A stretch of DNA of 64,000 bases from Linepithema humile (GCF_040581485.1 NC_090132.1:25369911-25433910), one strand, 5' to 3'; positions 36,661-50,827 are shown, counted from the first letter of the stretch. Notes: a model not told the origin generated them from the sequence alone. Program-made: numbers and translations.

Positions 36661-38871
36661 GTACGTTGTGCAGTGCGAACATAAATGGTTTTGTACAACA
36701 CGTGCTTAGCTTTTAGAAGCCGATCGCATCGGCGATTACCGATAGGCCTGTAACTGCAGTCGCAAAACCTTTTCTCAGAATATAAGAAGTATACTTAGAT
36801 TCGTTCGGCAAGATAGAAACTTAGAGCGCGCGAAAGAAACGAGCTACGAATACACTTAATATTCTACTATATGTGTTTAATAAGCTGACAAACACCTGAA
36901 GTGTGATATTTGACACAACTTAAAAACAATTAACATTTTTACGGAGATCTGTCGACAATTTATACACCGCCTGAATCGTATAAAAAGAACAATTATTTAT
37001 GGCGCGATTAGGCGCATTTAATTAATTCTTACACACGGCCTTTGATACAACAAGCACGAATGATCTGTTCCCCGGTGATCAACGGCAGGTATATAATATT
37101 CATCAAACTGCTAATTTCATCAAGCGGGTATCTCGCATTAGGGTTCAATTTAATTTTCTCAATAAACATTATAAGACTTAAAATGTCATTAGTGTATAAA
37201 TTAGTATATGCGATGTAAAAAATCGAGGATAATAAGTATAATCAAGGGATATAAAAAACAGATTATCGGACAATTATTAGTAAACAATTTGTCAAAGCTT
37301 TATTTTGACACTTAGGTGAATCTAATATTATACGTGCGGCAAGAAGTCGTGCTCCGAGTGAATTTAATTGATCCCACTTTTCTGCAGTCTATCGCGGCAC
37401 GGTGTTTATGATTGTATCCAGACTACATGTATATAAAACGAACATAAATGGGCTCGCGCGATCAGATGAGGCCATGGCACAGCGGCATGGCTCACGAAAG
37501 CACGCCATAGTGATCAAAAACGAATAATTTACGCCTATAAAAATCTCGTTACTTCCACTGAAATGGAAATACTTGCAATCTAGATTTTCTACAAGCACTT
37601 TCCGTAACGCTGGAAACTTTTTCATACAATTTAATTGCGTAGAATTGATACGCGATATGGAGAACTCGAGAATTTTCCTACCGCTTAAAGGCACAAAGAA
37701 ACGAAGAACCGACTATTTCGAGCGTAAACCGCAAGATCTATGCCGTCTGATCGTTTTTCAAAATAATGACAAAAAGCGGGGCGTGACCGAATTATTTCCG
37801 GTTGTCCGATCGAATGGTTTCCCTATTGCGCGATGACATATGTGTTTTCATCTCTGATTTATCCCTTCCTCTGTCCGATCACGAGCGATCTTTCAGAACA
37901 TATAACCAGTAACGTCGATTAGCCGTGCCACGCCGGGATGGTATGCTACTTAAGGAAAATTGTTACCTACTTGGGAATCTCTAGCAGGCCGTGTCGTGAA
38001 ACAGGTGCCCCGCTATGAGGCTGGAGAACTCTTCAGGAAGCGAAACGGGTATTTACGCGCTCTAATGGTACTCGAACAGAGGAACGGGATTCATTTTCTA
38101 AAGCTAAAAGGTCTGTAAGGATCTGTAAGGTTTCCGCAAATTTTTTCAAGATCCGGCGTAATAAATTGAAGTTTGTCGCTGGAACTAATGATTTTAACGA
38201 GCAGCGAAATTTTTCGATAAGTCCTTGAAACTTCTTTCCTTCTATTGCTGTTTAGATCGAACATGGCTACCGCAGCCAATAATATATTGCACCGGTTGCG
38301 ATGGTGGTTTTAGGAAGAATGGCTGACGTTTATGTTCTTCCGGCGGCAGATGGTAAATAGAGGTTAAGGGCTGCTAATTGTCCAAGCGCCCCATGCATGC
38401 CAAAACACAATTGGGAGTAACATGGTAGCATGAAAAGTAGCAAAATCGACAATAATTTTAAATCAGTAACAAATCTAGAAGAATATGAACATTTTTTAAT
38501 AAATTACGATTATGCAGATATCTACAACCAATATTATTCATCTGTAAAGTGAATTTTGTCACAGCAACCATGACACATTATAATAAGAAAAATTAAAATT
38601 TTCTCAAAGCTGATTTCATGTTGGACGAACAAAGAGCCGACGGTTTATGCCGCGCGGCGCATTCTGGTTTATGCGGTTCGAATAATAAAAGGATGTGCGT
38701 GTGTGAAAAAAAGGGCGGACGAAAAGGAGCGGAAGAGAGAAGGAGAGAAAGATTTAAAGCCGACCAGTACTTCATATTCGAGCGGAGGTGCCACGACGGA
38801 AATAGGTATTTGAAAATCGAGAAGCACGATAGCACCTCGCGCTTCGAACTCAAAAGAGCGGGTGGCGGATG

Positions 38872-38905
<34 letters not shown>

Positions 38906-41150
38906 AGAGAGCAAAGAAAGAAGAGGAGAGCGGCTCAAAGAGCGGAGCAGCCGAAGGAGGACGGGTTCCGCAGCGGCTCGTCGTAACTCAAGTCTAGTTA
39001 AGGGAGCCATAATTCAGAGGATAGCACCAGGTCCTCAAACGGCCCATAAATTATGGGCTTTTAATTTCGCGATATTAACGGGACGATCGGACGAATGCTG
39101 AGGCGAGCGCGATTCTTAAAGCACCTCTCGCGGACCTCCAACCGCCCATCTCTCTTTTCTCCCGCGAGCACTGACGTCAAACTCAAAAGACTCCGACAGG
39201 ATCCGCCTCGATTCTGCTCCTATAAGTATCCCTTTGCGCCTCATTAAATCGTTTATGCCCGACTTATGCCACGTTATCGCGGAAAATATTTTTTACGGCC
39301 GCCATGCAGATATCTGACACTTGCTTGAATTTTATAACTGTAATGAAGAATTGGATAGAAAAACACTAATGTAAATTTAAAACATAATTCCTGTCACTTA
39401 TCGAAATGTAAATTCGGAAATCTGCAGAAAATGATTTTAACACTTTGTTCATTTTAATGATATTTTTGGAAACAATGTTATTTGACTTTATAATATCGGC
39501 GATTTAAAATTTACGTTCATCGCGAGCGTGAATAGACATGTACGCCATTTGTACCTTCGTCAACGTTCACCTGTTATTCGTGTACGGCAGATACTGCACG
39601 AGAAGCGATCTTTCTCATGCAGTCGTTACAAAAGAGTTTTGAAGAAGGATATTCTCAAGTCCTGGCACGCTAAGATAAATGTCCCTCCATTGCAAGAACA
39701 CGGCATTGCAGCAACATGCGTGTAGGCGTTTTGCAAAATTTTACCACACCTGTTACATTCTGCGTGTCCTTCCACCGAAGAAATATACTTTGGTTTTATG
39801 TATACATTATAGAAATTTATTTTTCACTTTCTTCTATCACTTAAAATTAATCTTTATTCTTATTGGCTAGAGTTTACGATAAATTGCAAGCGTTATAAAC
39901 GTATAATTATAAATTTATATCAGCTTACTCAACATTGCAACATTCTCCGATAATCAAATGTTAGTAATGTTAACAGATTGACAAGTTTCATCAAATGTGC
40001 TGTCAGTTTGCCAAGATTGCTAACATCAAAGTAAATTTTCAATCGGACTGTGGCGATTAAAAGCGATATAAAATAGTGTTCCACATTTCTTGTTCTTACT
40101 TTCATCACTTGTTCGATCAAGTTGGAATTGATGTCTTCGTAGTCATAGAATACATTTTTCATAGCTGTCTGCAAAGTTTACGGCGACATCGATGAAACAC
40201 TCTACATTCCTTGAGCTTATCTGGATCGTACATTACATACAATAGAAAGCAGACTGAAAAGCTTATACACGACACTGTCGATTCCAATCTTTCTTATAAC
40301 TCCTTTTATAATTGCTCTTTCTAACTCTTCTTGATTTTTTCATTGTTTTTCTCAGAACTTATTACAGTTCATACAATTTTGCTCTATAAGTTATCAATAA
40401 TTTTTTATATTTTATATCGAAAGCTTTATTTTTCGTGAGCAAATAAGACATGTAATAATTAAAATTTATGTTTTCGCATATATCATGTAAATTGAATTTC
40501 ACTGCTTTCTTTCGCTAAAAGCGATTAGTTCTTTCGCTATACTCATTTCGTAGATGATTTATCATTGTAGACAGCGTATATTTTAATAGTTGGTGTATTA
40601 AAAACACAGTTGCGCGAATAATTTTAATCACTGTGGAGAATTATCGATTCGACTTTACATGCCTTTTTTTAAAAGTAAACTTAAGAGAGATATCGTATAA
40701 ATTTTCGCTAAACGTCTACTTGTGACGATAAAGAACTAAACTAGACTTGAAAAACAGGTAATACATACATTACTTGATTTTAAATCATCTTTATTTATCA
40801 CCACAGGAGAAGGTTGTTACACCGGTTATTATGATATATTATCTTAAATACCATTGATTTTTGAGTTACTCCAAAAAAATTAGCACCGACGCATCCGGTA
40901 TTTAATAATTTAACTACGAGTTAAATGTTTTATTCGAAGAAACTCGATTGCGAATTTATTTGAAAACCGCGCGATGATGCTATTGCTTTGCAGGAGACGT
41001 CTATTAATTCAACGCAGGTAATTTGCATTGACCGTTGTTATTAATTGATCTAATGTCTACTCGGGCGCGGCGGACTTAAAATCCGCTTTAATTGCGTTCA
41101 CGATGGTTGTAGGCAATCAAAAGTTTATAATGAAGTGTTCGTCCCAGGAA
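36661..41150. other. Gene-free, mostly AT-rich stretch with one purine-rich island
   Basis: A CpG- and purine-rich island at 38590-39250 contains a GA run and a G run. A tandem pair of TCTGTAAGG lies near 38111-38130. The rest, especially 39900-40900, is AT-rich with nothing recognised. Confidence 0.45.
38871..38911. repeat. (GA)n - G9 - (GA)n tract
   Basis: A GA run of about 27 bases, then nine G, then three more GA units. Confidence 0.9.
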
Positions 41151-41173
41151 TTCACGGTAGCTTTGTCGAGGGC

Positions 41174-41195
41174 TTATCGTGCCGCGGCACGATAA
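41174..41195. repeat. 22-bp perfect palindrome with TTATCGTG half-sites
   Basis: TTATCGTG at 41174-41181 is mirrored exactly by CACGATAA at 41188-41195 around CCGCGG, so all 22 bases are self-complementary. A third TTATCGTG stands at 41235-41242. The arrangement suits a dimeric DNA-binding protein; no factor is identified. Confidence 0.7.
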
Positions 41196-41996
41196 TAAAA
41201 CTGTTCCCCGCCGCGACAATTATTTAATGGCTCATTATCGTGACGACACTCTTCTTCCCCTCCGCCTTTTCGCGAATCGCTCCATTCGCTGTTCGAATTC
41301 ACATAATTAATTCGGACGCGAGAATTCGTTAACCCGTCTTGCTGAAAACCTTTTCGAGATAACATCGGCGGGTAGCGAGTTACTTAAATTCTGTCGCGGC
41401 GCATTATTCTTCGTCGGCGTAATTAAGCCTAGAGCCGAGTTTTCGAGGCCGCCAAATATTCCGAATCGTTTCGTCTTTCGTGTATTTTAAATCTCGTGGG
41501 AAAGTTTGCGAGACTTTGGGACTATCTAATATCCGATTTTTGTCGCATCTATCCAAGATTTACTTTTATCTTATGTTTAATACGATATCACTAATTTATG
41601 CATCTTTTAATTACGTTGAAATATATTCAATGTTTAATAGTTAAAACTGAATTAATGATGCAATATATTTATTTCTTAATTTTCACGGAAATATATAATT
41701 TTCTAGGCTATAAAATGCAGTTATTATTGAAAAGTGGACATTAAGCTCAGTTTAAAAGTCCAAACTGGTAAGAAAAAGTATATACTTTCTCGGAGCACCG
41801 TTAATGACTCGCGATTCACGCGATCGGCTGGTCCAGGATGAAGTCATAAACTCTGCAGCAGGTGCTCGATCCGATGCTTATCTCCCTCGCTCGGAGGCTT
41901 AATACCAAACTAACAAAATGTCTTGTTGCTCTTACTTTGTTTAAACGCTCAACGAGCCTGTAATGAAGCGATAAGAATTACGAGTACTATTCAGGC

Positions 41997-42020
41997 ATAT
42001 ATATATATATATATATATAT
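41997..42020. repeat. (AT)12 microsatellite
   Basis: Twenty-four bases of alternating A and T. Confidence 0.95.
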
Positions 42021-43824
42021 TGCTCGCTCGCAGTTGTATTTTAACTTTCATATATGGCTTCCTTTTGCGATTATTTCGCAATAAACAATTAGCGGCGTGT
42101 ACACTACATTTATCGCTACTAATTAAATTTCCACGGATTAAAGGTGCAATAAAGTACGGATTATAATGCGCATTTATCTATCTCTATCATTTATCTATCT
42201 AACTGACGTAGATCTGTCTTCGAATATGTACAGGTGTACAGGTGTACGCGTCCACGTGCCTTGACGCCGCTTTGAATTCGCCGGTACTCATTTTCATATT
42301 CATTAGACTCGGGATTAGCATGCTAATTGCAGTAATGAGCCGTGGCACAATGCGAGAACTGCCACACTCTTTTATCTGCGTCAGTCAACTGCCATATATC
42401 ACCGTCCGACCGTTGCACTCGATTTCGATTGCAATCTCGTGAAAAGTCGTTGCATCGACTTTGACCCATTTTGTTATAATCAGCCATATGGATTCATTAT
42501 GCAATACTTTATCTCTCCTTCTTACTTCACACGTTTGTATTTCACAATACGAATAAAACTCGGCGCTGGCAAAATAAGTGCTCAAAGGACTAATGATCGT
42601 GCATATTTGCGTTTCAGAAAAAGTGAGAAGTACCGCGTTGCGAAAGAGTCCGCTTTTCCAAGTTGTCACAAGACGCCGCCTAGTCATCGACCTCCATCGT
42701 CGAAGGTTGGAAGGTCGCCGCTGTAAAATCCGTGTATTACTACTGACAAGGTACGTAGGTCCATAAATGTTATAAAGTTGCGTAACACCTGTTAAGACTC
42801 GCCGTCATTATGTACGACGGGACATAATTCTAATGCATCCGATTGATTTACTGGCTAGTACTTAGTTTCTGGAAAGTTAGTCGGGAAGAAGCAGACCTAT
42901 GTCTCGCCGACGAATAACTTCCCTTTTACGCGTTGGAGAAACGAAAGGATGCGATGAGCACTAAATTTTCTCACGTGAGAATACGTACTTGAACTTTCTG
43001 AATACAAAAAGCATTTCCCACAGAACAGTGTTGCAGTGTTGTAACGAATTAATGAAATAAAAAAAACGTGTCCTATTGAACGCAACGATGCACAGCGGTT
43101 GATTTCGCTCCGGCGTGGCAACGGCACGCAATAAACCATATGACACCCGACGTCAGGCGCGTTAGGGTTAAACGCGGAGTCCGGCCGGCCGTCTCGTCGA
43201 GCCTCGCGGAACATAACAGCTCGAGCGGAGCGCGCAACAAAGTACAAGCGCGAAAGTAGAAGCCCGTGCGCTATCCCGACGCTTCTCAGCGGCGTGTAAT
43301 CAAGGGGTTGCCGCGCGGAATCACGGACAGTCGGATCGTTCGGTTCATTCATAAGTGGCCGCAATTCGTTTCCGTGCGATTCTCGCTCGCCCGATCGGAG
43401 CTGAAGACCCGCGCGAGCGCGTTTGCGTTTATAAGTATGCGCTATACACACACGCGCGTCCGCATCTGACGGGTGCGCAGCGCGGCAGGTGTGTAGGTGT
43501 AGATCGCCCCGTGTACACGCGAGGTCGTGTAGGTGCGTGTATGTGTCGGGCGGACGAGCGTGTGTACGAGCGGCGTAAGCCGGTCTACTTGGGTGGTCCG
43601 TCGAAGAAGGGACCGCACGCAGCGGCCTGCCCCCACCAGAAAAACCGCGCCGTTCCCCACTCGGCCACGCTGAAACGGGCCTCGCACACTCCCGCGAGTG
43701 CGGCTCGTACGGACGCACTGACCGTCACCTCTGTGTGTGCTGGGGATGGCTGGAATATCTCTCAATCTAGCTGGGCTGAATTCCGGCCGGTACTTACCGT
43801 GCGAGGAAGGACAAGGCCTCCTAA

Positions 43825-43862
43825 ACGCACGCACGCACGCACGCACGTACGCACGCACGCAC
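43825..43862. repeat. (ACGC)n microsatellite
   Basis: Tandem ACGC units over 38 bases with a single ACGT unit in the middle. Confidence 0.9.
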
Positions 43863-43916
43863 AGCGCAACGATACTCCGCCGTGATGTCGATGCGCGGCT
43901 TGCTGATCGCTTCGGG

Positions 43917-43930
43917 CTTAATTAATTAAG
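43917..43930. promoter_or_regulatory. 14-bp TAAT palindrome
   Basis: CTTAATTAATTAAG is perfectly self-complementary and holds overlapping TAATTA homeodomain cores. It stands at the right edge of the CpG island. Confidence 0.4.
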
Positions 43931-45420
43931 TAGAGCGTGATTTCACCGTGCAGCGCTAGAACATTAAGACTAGTTTATTCGCGAGTTTGCTCGTCGCGCA
44001 ATCGCCAAGTGTCACGTTCGCCAATATCGCGAATATTCGCGGTGAATTTTATGAAACGAAGATTTTAGAATTGACAAAAACCGTGGATTACTAATCAAAG
44101 GTGTCGTTCTTCTTATGTCTAATTACTTTTTCATTACAAAATATTTCTTTGTTTAAATAAGTTTGAATAGCCAAGTTTTTCGGCGAATTTGCTCAAATAA
44201 ATGTATTTCAAATTTGCCTAATTTATTTACAAGCACATATATTTAAACGTACACATATGTTCGGCGGAAATATTATTTATATAAGCGTTCGTGCACGTAT
44301 AAACGTATACTACATTGACGACAAACAAGAGGCCGCTTTACCACGTGTTCGTACGTTCGTGCTGCTGTTCGTTTCCTCGAGGGAAAGGGATCGATTGATC
44401 GATCGGTACATTAAGGTACGATACCACAGCCGGGGCGATCATGGACCCACCCCGTCCTCTCGATCAAAGTCGTGAATCCCGACTCGAGATTCCGCCCCAG
44501 CTACCCTGCAGGAAATCCAGATTAAAAATTGCCTTTATTATCAGATCGCTCTCGTTAAATACTCAGTTTCGTGATAAATGGCGGCTCGAATTATCGTATT
44601 GTCTTTAAGGAAGTCTTATCATCTCTGCTACATCGCAACCGTGCATCAACCGTTGGACCTCCCGCGGCAGAATTTGCGCTCGCGCGGGGCAGAATTAATT
44701 CTCACCTTTGCTATCGGTTTCTTCTCGGTTCTCTATTCACGCGGAAGGAAAGTAAATCTCTCTTCAATGGTTGAAAATGATTTTATATTTGACTGTATCT
44801 GAATACATTATCGTACAAGATTGTTGGCTAACATTCTATGCAACAAAATTCTTCTCGTAGAATGTGCGTAGGAATAGATCTCATGGTTAAAAGCAAATTG
44901 TCAACTTGATTTACGAGATATGCTTGTCATTTATGCAAGCCGGCGTCTAAGTTCAAAAATCAATGCGTCGCGAGTAGATGACAGATGATATATTAGTGGT
45001 AAGGATACGAAGAACTTTAATCGCCGCTCACATCCATGACGATCGGGATCGGTTCGATGTCCAACTATCCGTCGCGCAAAGTACAATAAACCGGTTGCCG
45101 TATGCGTCAATTTATGTCATAATCGAGCGGCGACAATATGAATGGGCGTAGAAAAAAAAAATACATTGTTGGATTTAACTGAAAAAATTCAACTCATTAT
45201 TCTTGTTTTCCGCACTCTATGCGTTCACGCCGTCGCATTTCGCTCACGTCAGGCGTAATAAACCGGTCGTTTTATATGCAAATTTTCTACTATTTATATC
45301 GCGAGCGAATCGCAATGACTAGTCACGAACGTGTAAGGACTTTAAGCTCGCCAACGTCCTTTTACCTTTCATGATTATGTCGTCAAATACGTGCATTGAC
45401 TCAGTCATTCGTCGGCGATT

Positions 45421-45437
45421 AGAGAGAGAGAGAGAGA
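45421..45437. repeat. (AG)n microsatellite, short
   Basis: Seventeen bases of alternating A and G. Confidence 0.85.
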
Positions 45438-46726
45438 AGGAGGGACAGAAACTGCATCGTCTGCACGCTATGTTTCCGCTATAATCGATAATTATTTTAA
45501 TTAGATGTCGAGATAGTGTAAATTGCAGTAGAACGCGGCACGTCGATCCGATGAGGAATCTCTCAATTATCTCGCATCACTCAACTTAACAAAGTCCATC
45601 CATCAGAATTGATAAAATCACGCGCATTAAGATCTTCATCTGACGCGTTCGGATTTCCGATCCGTACGGACTCGTGCGTTCTCCGGCACTTAATTTCAAA
45701 AGTATCGCAAAGTACGGATAATGATTCTCTTAGAATTGCGTGGAGCATAATTTGAAAATTACTGCATCCTGCTATTAATGAACATCGTCTGAAGTTAACA
45801 TAGTTACCTTTTTCGTCTTTTTTTTTGTATGCATCAGTGCGCACTGTAAAAAAAGGAAAGATCATGTTTTCGCGGAACGTCATCGAATCTACATTTCATA
45901 CGCTTCGGTCGAGGCTGATAAAGCGATTTCGCTCGGTGCTGCGTTCAAGTATAGGCTGTCCGTCGACTTAACCGAATAAAACCAGTCCACCGGCTGACAG
46001 TGCAAACAGACCCACAATTTTCTCAATGACCCCGGTACTTAACCAAAGTAACCGCCAGCAATAAAGGACCTGGCGATTAGGTGGAGTACCATACCCGGGG
46101 GTCTTCCTTGTACTCGTCGAGAAGTCAATCGTAAGGATCGCATTCGACAATTCGCTCGTCAGTGGGGATACTCGGACGCTGAGGTAGCTCTTCAAATGCT
46201 CGTGTTTCGTAATTGAGTACCCTCGCTCGCGATTAACGCGAGGAGTTGTGCGAGCGAAACTCGCTCGTCGCGCCGACCATTTGCGTGCCTCATCTTTTTT
46301 GCCGCGATACGCACCACTGTACATGTGATATATCTTGCTCCGTAGTTTTAACAAGGAACGAAGAATGCTCGAGTTAATATATATAGTATACCCTCGACTC
46401 TCTCAAATTGTTTTGATTTTCTTCAGTCGATCTTTCATCTTTATATATAATCTTCATAAAATTCTCACTTCTACTCTGCGATTTTTGTTCGTTAACCCGT
46501 TAACGTCGACAACGACGTTGTCGTTTGTGATTGCCACGATCGTATTATCAGATATCTTGGTTCCTTATCGGGCGAACCTCTTCGAGCCGAGGTTTCGGGC
46601 GCAGTCGCTAAATGAGATCGCGGGGACAGAACCGGCGTTCCGACTTTTCGACGGATAAAAAACGAGCTGTCGTATACGAGACGGTACGCGTGTGTCGCGG
46701 CGAGCCCCTCACCTGGGACAACAGGT

Positions 46727-46734
46727 TATATAAG
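46727..46734 (+). promoter_or_regulatory. TATA-box-like element in a GC-rich patch
   Basis: TATATAAG is flanked by GC-rich sequence on both sides, which makes it less likely to be background than the TATA strings of AT-rich DNA. No clear initiator or downstream gene supports it. Confidence 0.2.
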
Positions 46735-48573
46735 GTCGGAGCCCCGAAGTATCCATTATCGAGCACGATATCTTCGTACCTGGTCGTTAGAGAGAGCAGT
46801 CCGCGGCCACGAAGAAGAGCACCAAGAGCGCACTCCAAGAAGACTCGTTACGTTACAGAGTGGAAGGGTGGACCGTAAAGTGGCCTTTGTCATTGGAGAC
46901 TTCCTTGAAGCTTGGCCGCGGATCTCTTTAGTATCATTGAATGCTTTTCCATGCCTCGGTACGCTCGTTATAGAGTCTTGCTTTTCGAGGGGTATAGTAA
47001 GTCGTCCGCTTCACTCAGGATAATCACCGCAATGAGTTGCGTGATTGCTAACGGCTCGCACTGCCGCGTCACATTGCCGCCGAGAGAGCGAGAAAGACAT
47101 GTAATTGCGAGTTTCGCTTTCCATCGAATGTATCATGCGAGAAGTAAATCCTTGTATGTACAAAGACATTCACGGGCGGATCCATTGACAGCAATTGCGC
47201 GGGCAGGCAATGACAAAATAAAAGACGAGCGTCTACGCGTCTTTTCGCAAATTGCATGTTATTTGGATTTTTTCCCTTTCACATTTCCAGATCACTTGTT
47301 TTTTTTTCTTCATCACACTTGCATCATTTTTTTCGGGTTCCTTTCTTCATTTAGTTAGGTTAAACCGACTTGTAATTTTCAAAGTGCTACTGCCCGCAAT
47401 TTGCCAAAGCCGAATTGTAGTTGTCAATGTACAAAAAATTGCGCACAGGCCGCTTTGAGTGATTAATAATATACCTTATATTCATATGGGGGCTTATATC
47501 ATGTGTTAAAATTGCTGCCCTTTGGCAACCATATAATCATGAGATATTCGAATGATAGATTACACATTACGCCGTTCATCTGATAAGATACGCATGTATC
47601 AATGTTCACGTTACATTGCATGTTGCTTCACGCATTTCACGCTCGCATCAGGCAAGATGTGTTCTCCATTATCATAATAAAAAAAAGTCGGAAAGCGCTG
47701 TATTTACAATGAATAAGGACTAGCGCATTAATATGTAAGGGATCTGACACTTAATATTGCGCTTATCCTTTCTGGTTTACATATCCTTATAATTGTCGCG
47801 CTTAAATCATACGATGTAAATTATAATTAAATGTTCAAAACTATCCTTTCCCGAGCGCAAATTTGGTTGTTGAGAAATGAATAAAAGCTATAAACGTGCA
47901 GATAAATTGGACACTTCTTGTCGATGAAAACTCACGATCCGCAAGCAGGATGATCGACTGATAATGCAGACGAGAGGAAGAAAGAAAGAGAGAATGAGCA
48001 GTTGAGAGATATTAAGTTGAGCTCACGTGTACATCGAAGGGGCGTGACTTCGTGCCTCACCTGTCTCCGTTGCAACTAATTGTGGAACATGAATGACGTT
48101 AGATTGTTCCGCTCGGTGCCATTTGGACACCAAATTGTCGAACGTATGTTGTGTACGTTCTTTAAATATTCACTCAAAATTTTTTCTCAAAGGAATCTAT
48201 AGCTAACAAAAAGTGATTATCGACAACAAGCGACTTTAAATAGAAAATTAACACAAGCTGAATTTAAAAAGATTCAGATTAAATTCTGCAATTTTCATGA
48301 AAAATTATAATTTTTTATTTTACACGCAAAAATTCTTTATAAAAAAAACTCAAGATACAAAATGTGGGCAAGGAAATGTATAAGTTGAAATCTTTCGTCG
48401 CTTCCGTTTTAACGTTTGCACGATCAGTCGCGCGGTAATTTCATTAACTGCAACAATCGCGGCGGCGCTGACCCGCGCGCGGCGGTTTCGACTTGAAAAA
48501 CCTCTCGCCGCTGCCGGACTACTGCGTGGGCGGAATGCATTCAGAGTCCGGTTGCAATAAAGTAATAAGCCTC

Positions 48574-48581
48574 TATAAATA
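48574..48581 (+). promoter_or_regulatory. TATA-box-like element
   Basis: TATAAATA followed by GC-rich AGCGGC is a strong TATA consensus. An ATG stands about 57 bases downstream in a frame of about 60 codons without known domains. Weak evidence for a promoter. Confidence 0.22.
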
Positions 48582-50827
48582 GCGGCAAGCGATGTGGAAG
48601 GAACACCATAGAGAGAACCGTGGAAGCATGGATGAAGAGGCTTGACCGCGAAAGTCAAGAACATAATCATAGACTACGATCGAGCGGACTCTTCGTCCTG
48701 CGCATCTCTCCTCCAGAAAAGTCTCTCTTACTCTCGCGCGCCTTAACGCGTCCATCCTCTTGCATCGAAAGGCGACGGAAACATCGTATAATTTTCTTAC
48801 GGACCAATTAATGTAACTTCGCCACCCATGCTGCCACGCTGTCACAAAAACGCGGGCCCGCCCGAGTCGCCTGAGCTCAACTTGGAAATAAACGGCGAGA
48901 TACGATAAAAGGAATACTGTGTCTTTGATATAATTCAGTCAAGCAGAGTCATTGATTGCAATTGCACTTGTCTCGCGTTGCGTCTTGTTTCGGAGTAGAA
49001 AATCACCGACCTTCTTTTCAGCGGAACAGACAGTAGATTTACGGCAAGATTACTCAAGGCGCACTGTGTGATTTATCGATTGCCTTGACGCATTCGTGGA
49101 ACACACACGTTTGGAAAACTGCCGATGCGATGAAGATGAATGACGGACAGTTGAAAATCGAATAATTGAATTCATCAGCTTCGCTAATTAATTTATCTTG
49201 TCAATCAAGGATTTTCGACGATGCATATATTTCTCACCAATCTCATCACATCTCTATCGTCGGAGATAAAAAAAATATTCCCACCTGTATATGATATCAT
49301 AATCCAAGAACAAAGTTTTAGAAGTGGCGATTCTTGCCTTTAGCGGTGCGATACGAAGCAGCCTTCGTAAAATAAATGCGATTTAAAAAAATAACGCGAT
49401 TCAAATTGACTTTTATGTCAGACGTAACAGTACTCAGCGTGCTGCCGATAGGTAAATCACGCGGGACGTCCGTCCGGTTCGTCGTCAATCGATTAATAGT
49501 ATTCAGGAACGTATTCAGAGCCCGGGCAGGCCACCCTGCAGCCGACTTTCGCCACACACCTTGCCGGGATCTCGCCGTAGGCAAGGAGGCGGTCGGCGTC
49601 TCGGCTCATTAAAGCTAATAATATGGATTTACTAATCTCTTCTACTCCGCCGGGCGGATGTACTCGTGCCGTCTTTCCCGATATTTACTCGTCTTCGGTG
49701 AACTTTAATGAACCACGGAAATTTGCAAGTTCTCACATTACATTGCGATTTCAGGAATTCTTTTGATGAAACTTCATAAGTAATTAAATTTAAATAGCTT
49801 GATATCTCTTTTCATATCTTTTTATAGCGTGTTTAACGGTAACTAAAGTGGTGAATGCGATTAAAAAAAGTTTATTTCCTAAGTTGCTTTGCAACAGAAG
49901 AATGCACAAAATATAAATTCGCCGAAAGAAGTCGTGTATTCGTCGCGTTGAAAAATTGAAGAGAAGAGGTGCGACGGACGTGTTCTCCTCAACTGGCAGT
50001 CGCTCAACTTCATTCGTTTTCATCACGGTAAATTTATCGCGAAATGTGAGAAGATTGTTGCTGCCCGTGACAAATTAACCCGAGTCCCGCTCCATTTATT
50101 CTCCGAAAAAAAGCGAAACGCAACACAGTGGTGCATGAGTAGAGCTGAAGAAAAGTAGAGGGGAGGGATATAATGCACGGTTTCAAGCCTGACATAATCA
50201 ACTGACCACCAAGTTAGCGCGTCTATAAGAAACTTATTACGAATAATGTAATCCCTTGCGGAAAGTTTAATTGGGCATGGCATATAACTATTATCATTAG
50301 TGGGAAAAAGTTATAATAAGCACAAGAACGGCTGATAATATTCTAGCTGTTAAAAATAAGAGCAATTCAAACATTCAGAGAGCAAATCAGACGGATATTT
50401 CGCGGAAATTTAATTATGTAACGCTCAGAGCATGAAACGGCACAAAATAATTTCAGGTTTTTCCGTACTTGTTAATTGGTCCGTCTGTAAATGCTTTTGT
50501 TTCAATAACAGTTATTAACGAAACGTGAACAACCGGTTTCGTTTTCAATGATTCAGTTAATGACATATTATTATCCATATGCACAGGAAAAATATCACTC
50601 GAACGTGCTTTCGAGGTAAAATAGCGTAATGCAAATTTCGAGAATTCGACTCTTACGCGAGATGGATTGTGCCTTATTGCAACTACGAGCGCGATCGTCG
50701 TAAAATACATCGGCGAACGCGGTTATTTTCAGATTGGATGAGCGTAATGACACGAGAGTGTGTGTGACGTACGGATACCTGTTCTCGCGGCCCGAAGGCT
50801 CGTAAATTTCGGACTCCCGAGCAATCA

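Larger units (their letters stand above)
41151..43140. other. Non-coding stretch with a long palindrome and an AT microsatellite
   Basis: Includes the 22-base palindrome at 41174-41195 and the AT run at 41997-42020. No coding exon was recognised. Confidence 0.45.
43141..43930. other. CpG-rich island
   Basis: About 790 bases of dense CpG ending in an ACGC microsatellite and a TAAT palindrome. Frames of up to 273 codons run through it on both strands, but they are rich in Arg, Pro, His and Thr, follow the repeat and have no domain. A promoter-type island is a fair guess. Confidence 0.45.
43931..48370. other. Gene-free mixed stretch
   Basis: Alternating AT-rich and CpG-rich DNA, with CpG patches at about 46040-46290 and 46490-46900. 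Includes a GA run (45421-45437), a TATATAAG candidate (46727), and small hairpins at 46507-46523 (CGACAAC/GTTGTCG) and 47220-47245 (AAAAGACG/CGTCTTTT). A 100-codon minus-strand frame at 45581-45883 is open but unrecognised. Confidence 0.4.

Noticed and set aside
43791..43801. Strong splice-donor consensus on the minus strand (ACG then GTAAGTA)
   Set aside because: GTAAGT is expected about 15 times per strand by chance in this length, and no coding exon precedes it.
42897..43885. Long open frames (up to 273 codons) on both strands
   Set aside because: They overlap in several phases within a CpG-rich island, are dominated by Arg, Pro, His and Thr, and show no domain. Low stop density is explained by composition.
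48574..48811. TATAAATA followed by a 60-codon frame as a small gene
   Set aside because: The peptide has no family resemblance and a strong TATA string alone is weak evidence; listed only as a candidate element.
48800..48850. Minus-strand AAWV as a possible engrailed LPAWV motif
   Set aside because: The next residues diverge at once and a stop follows within a few codons.
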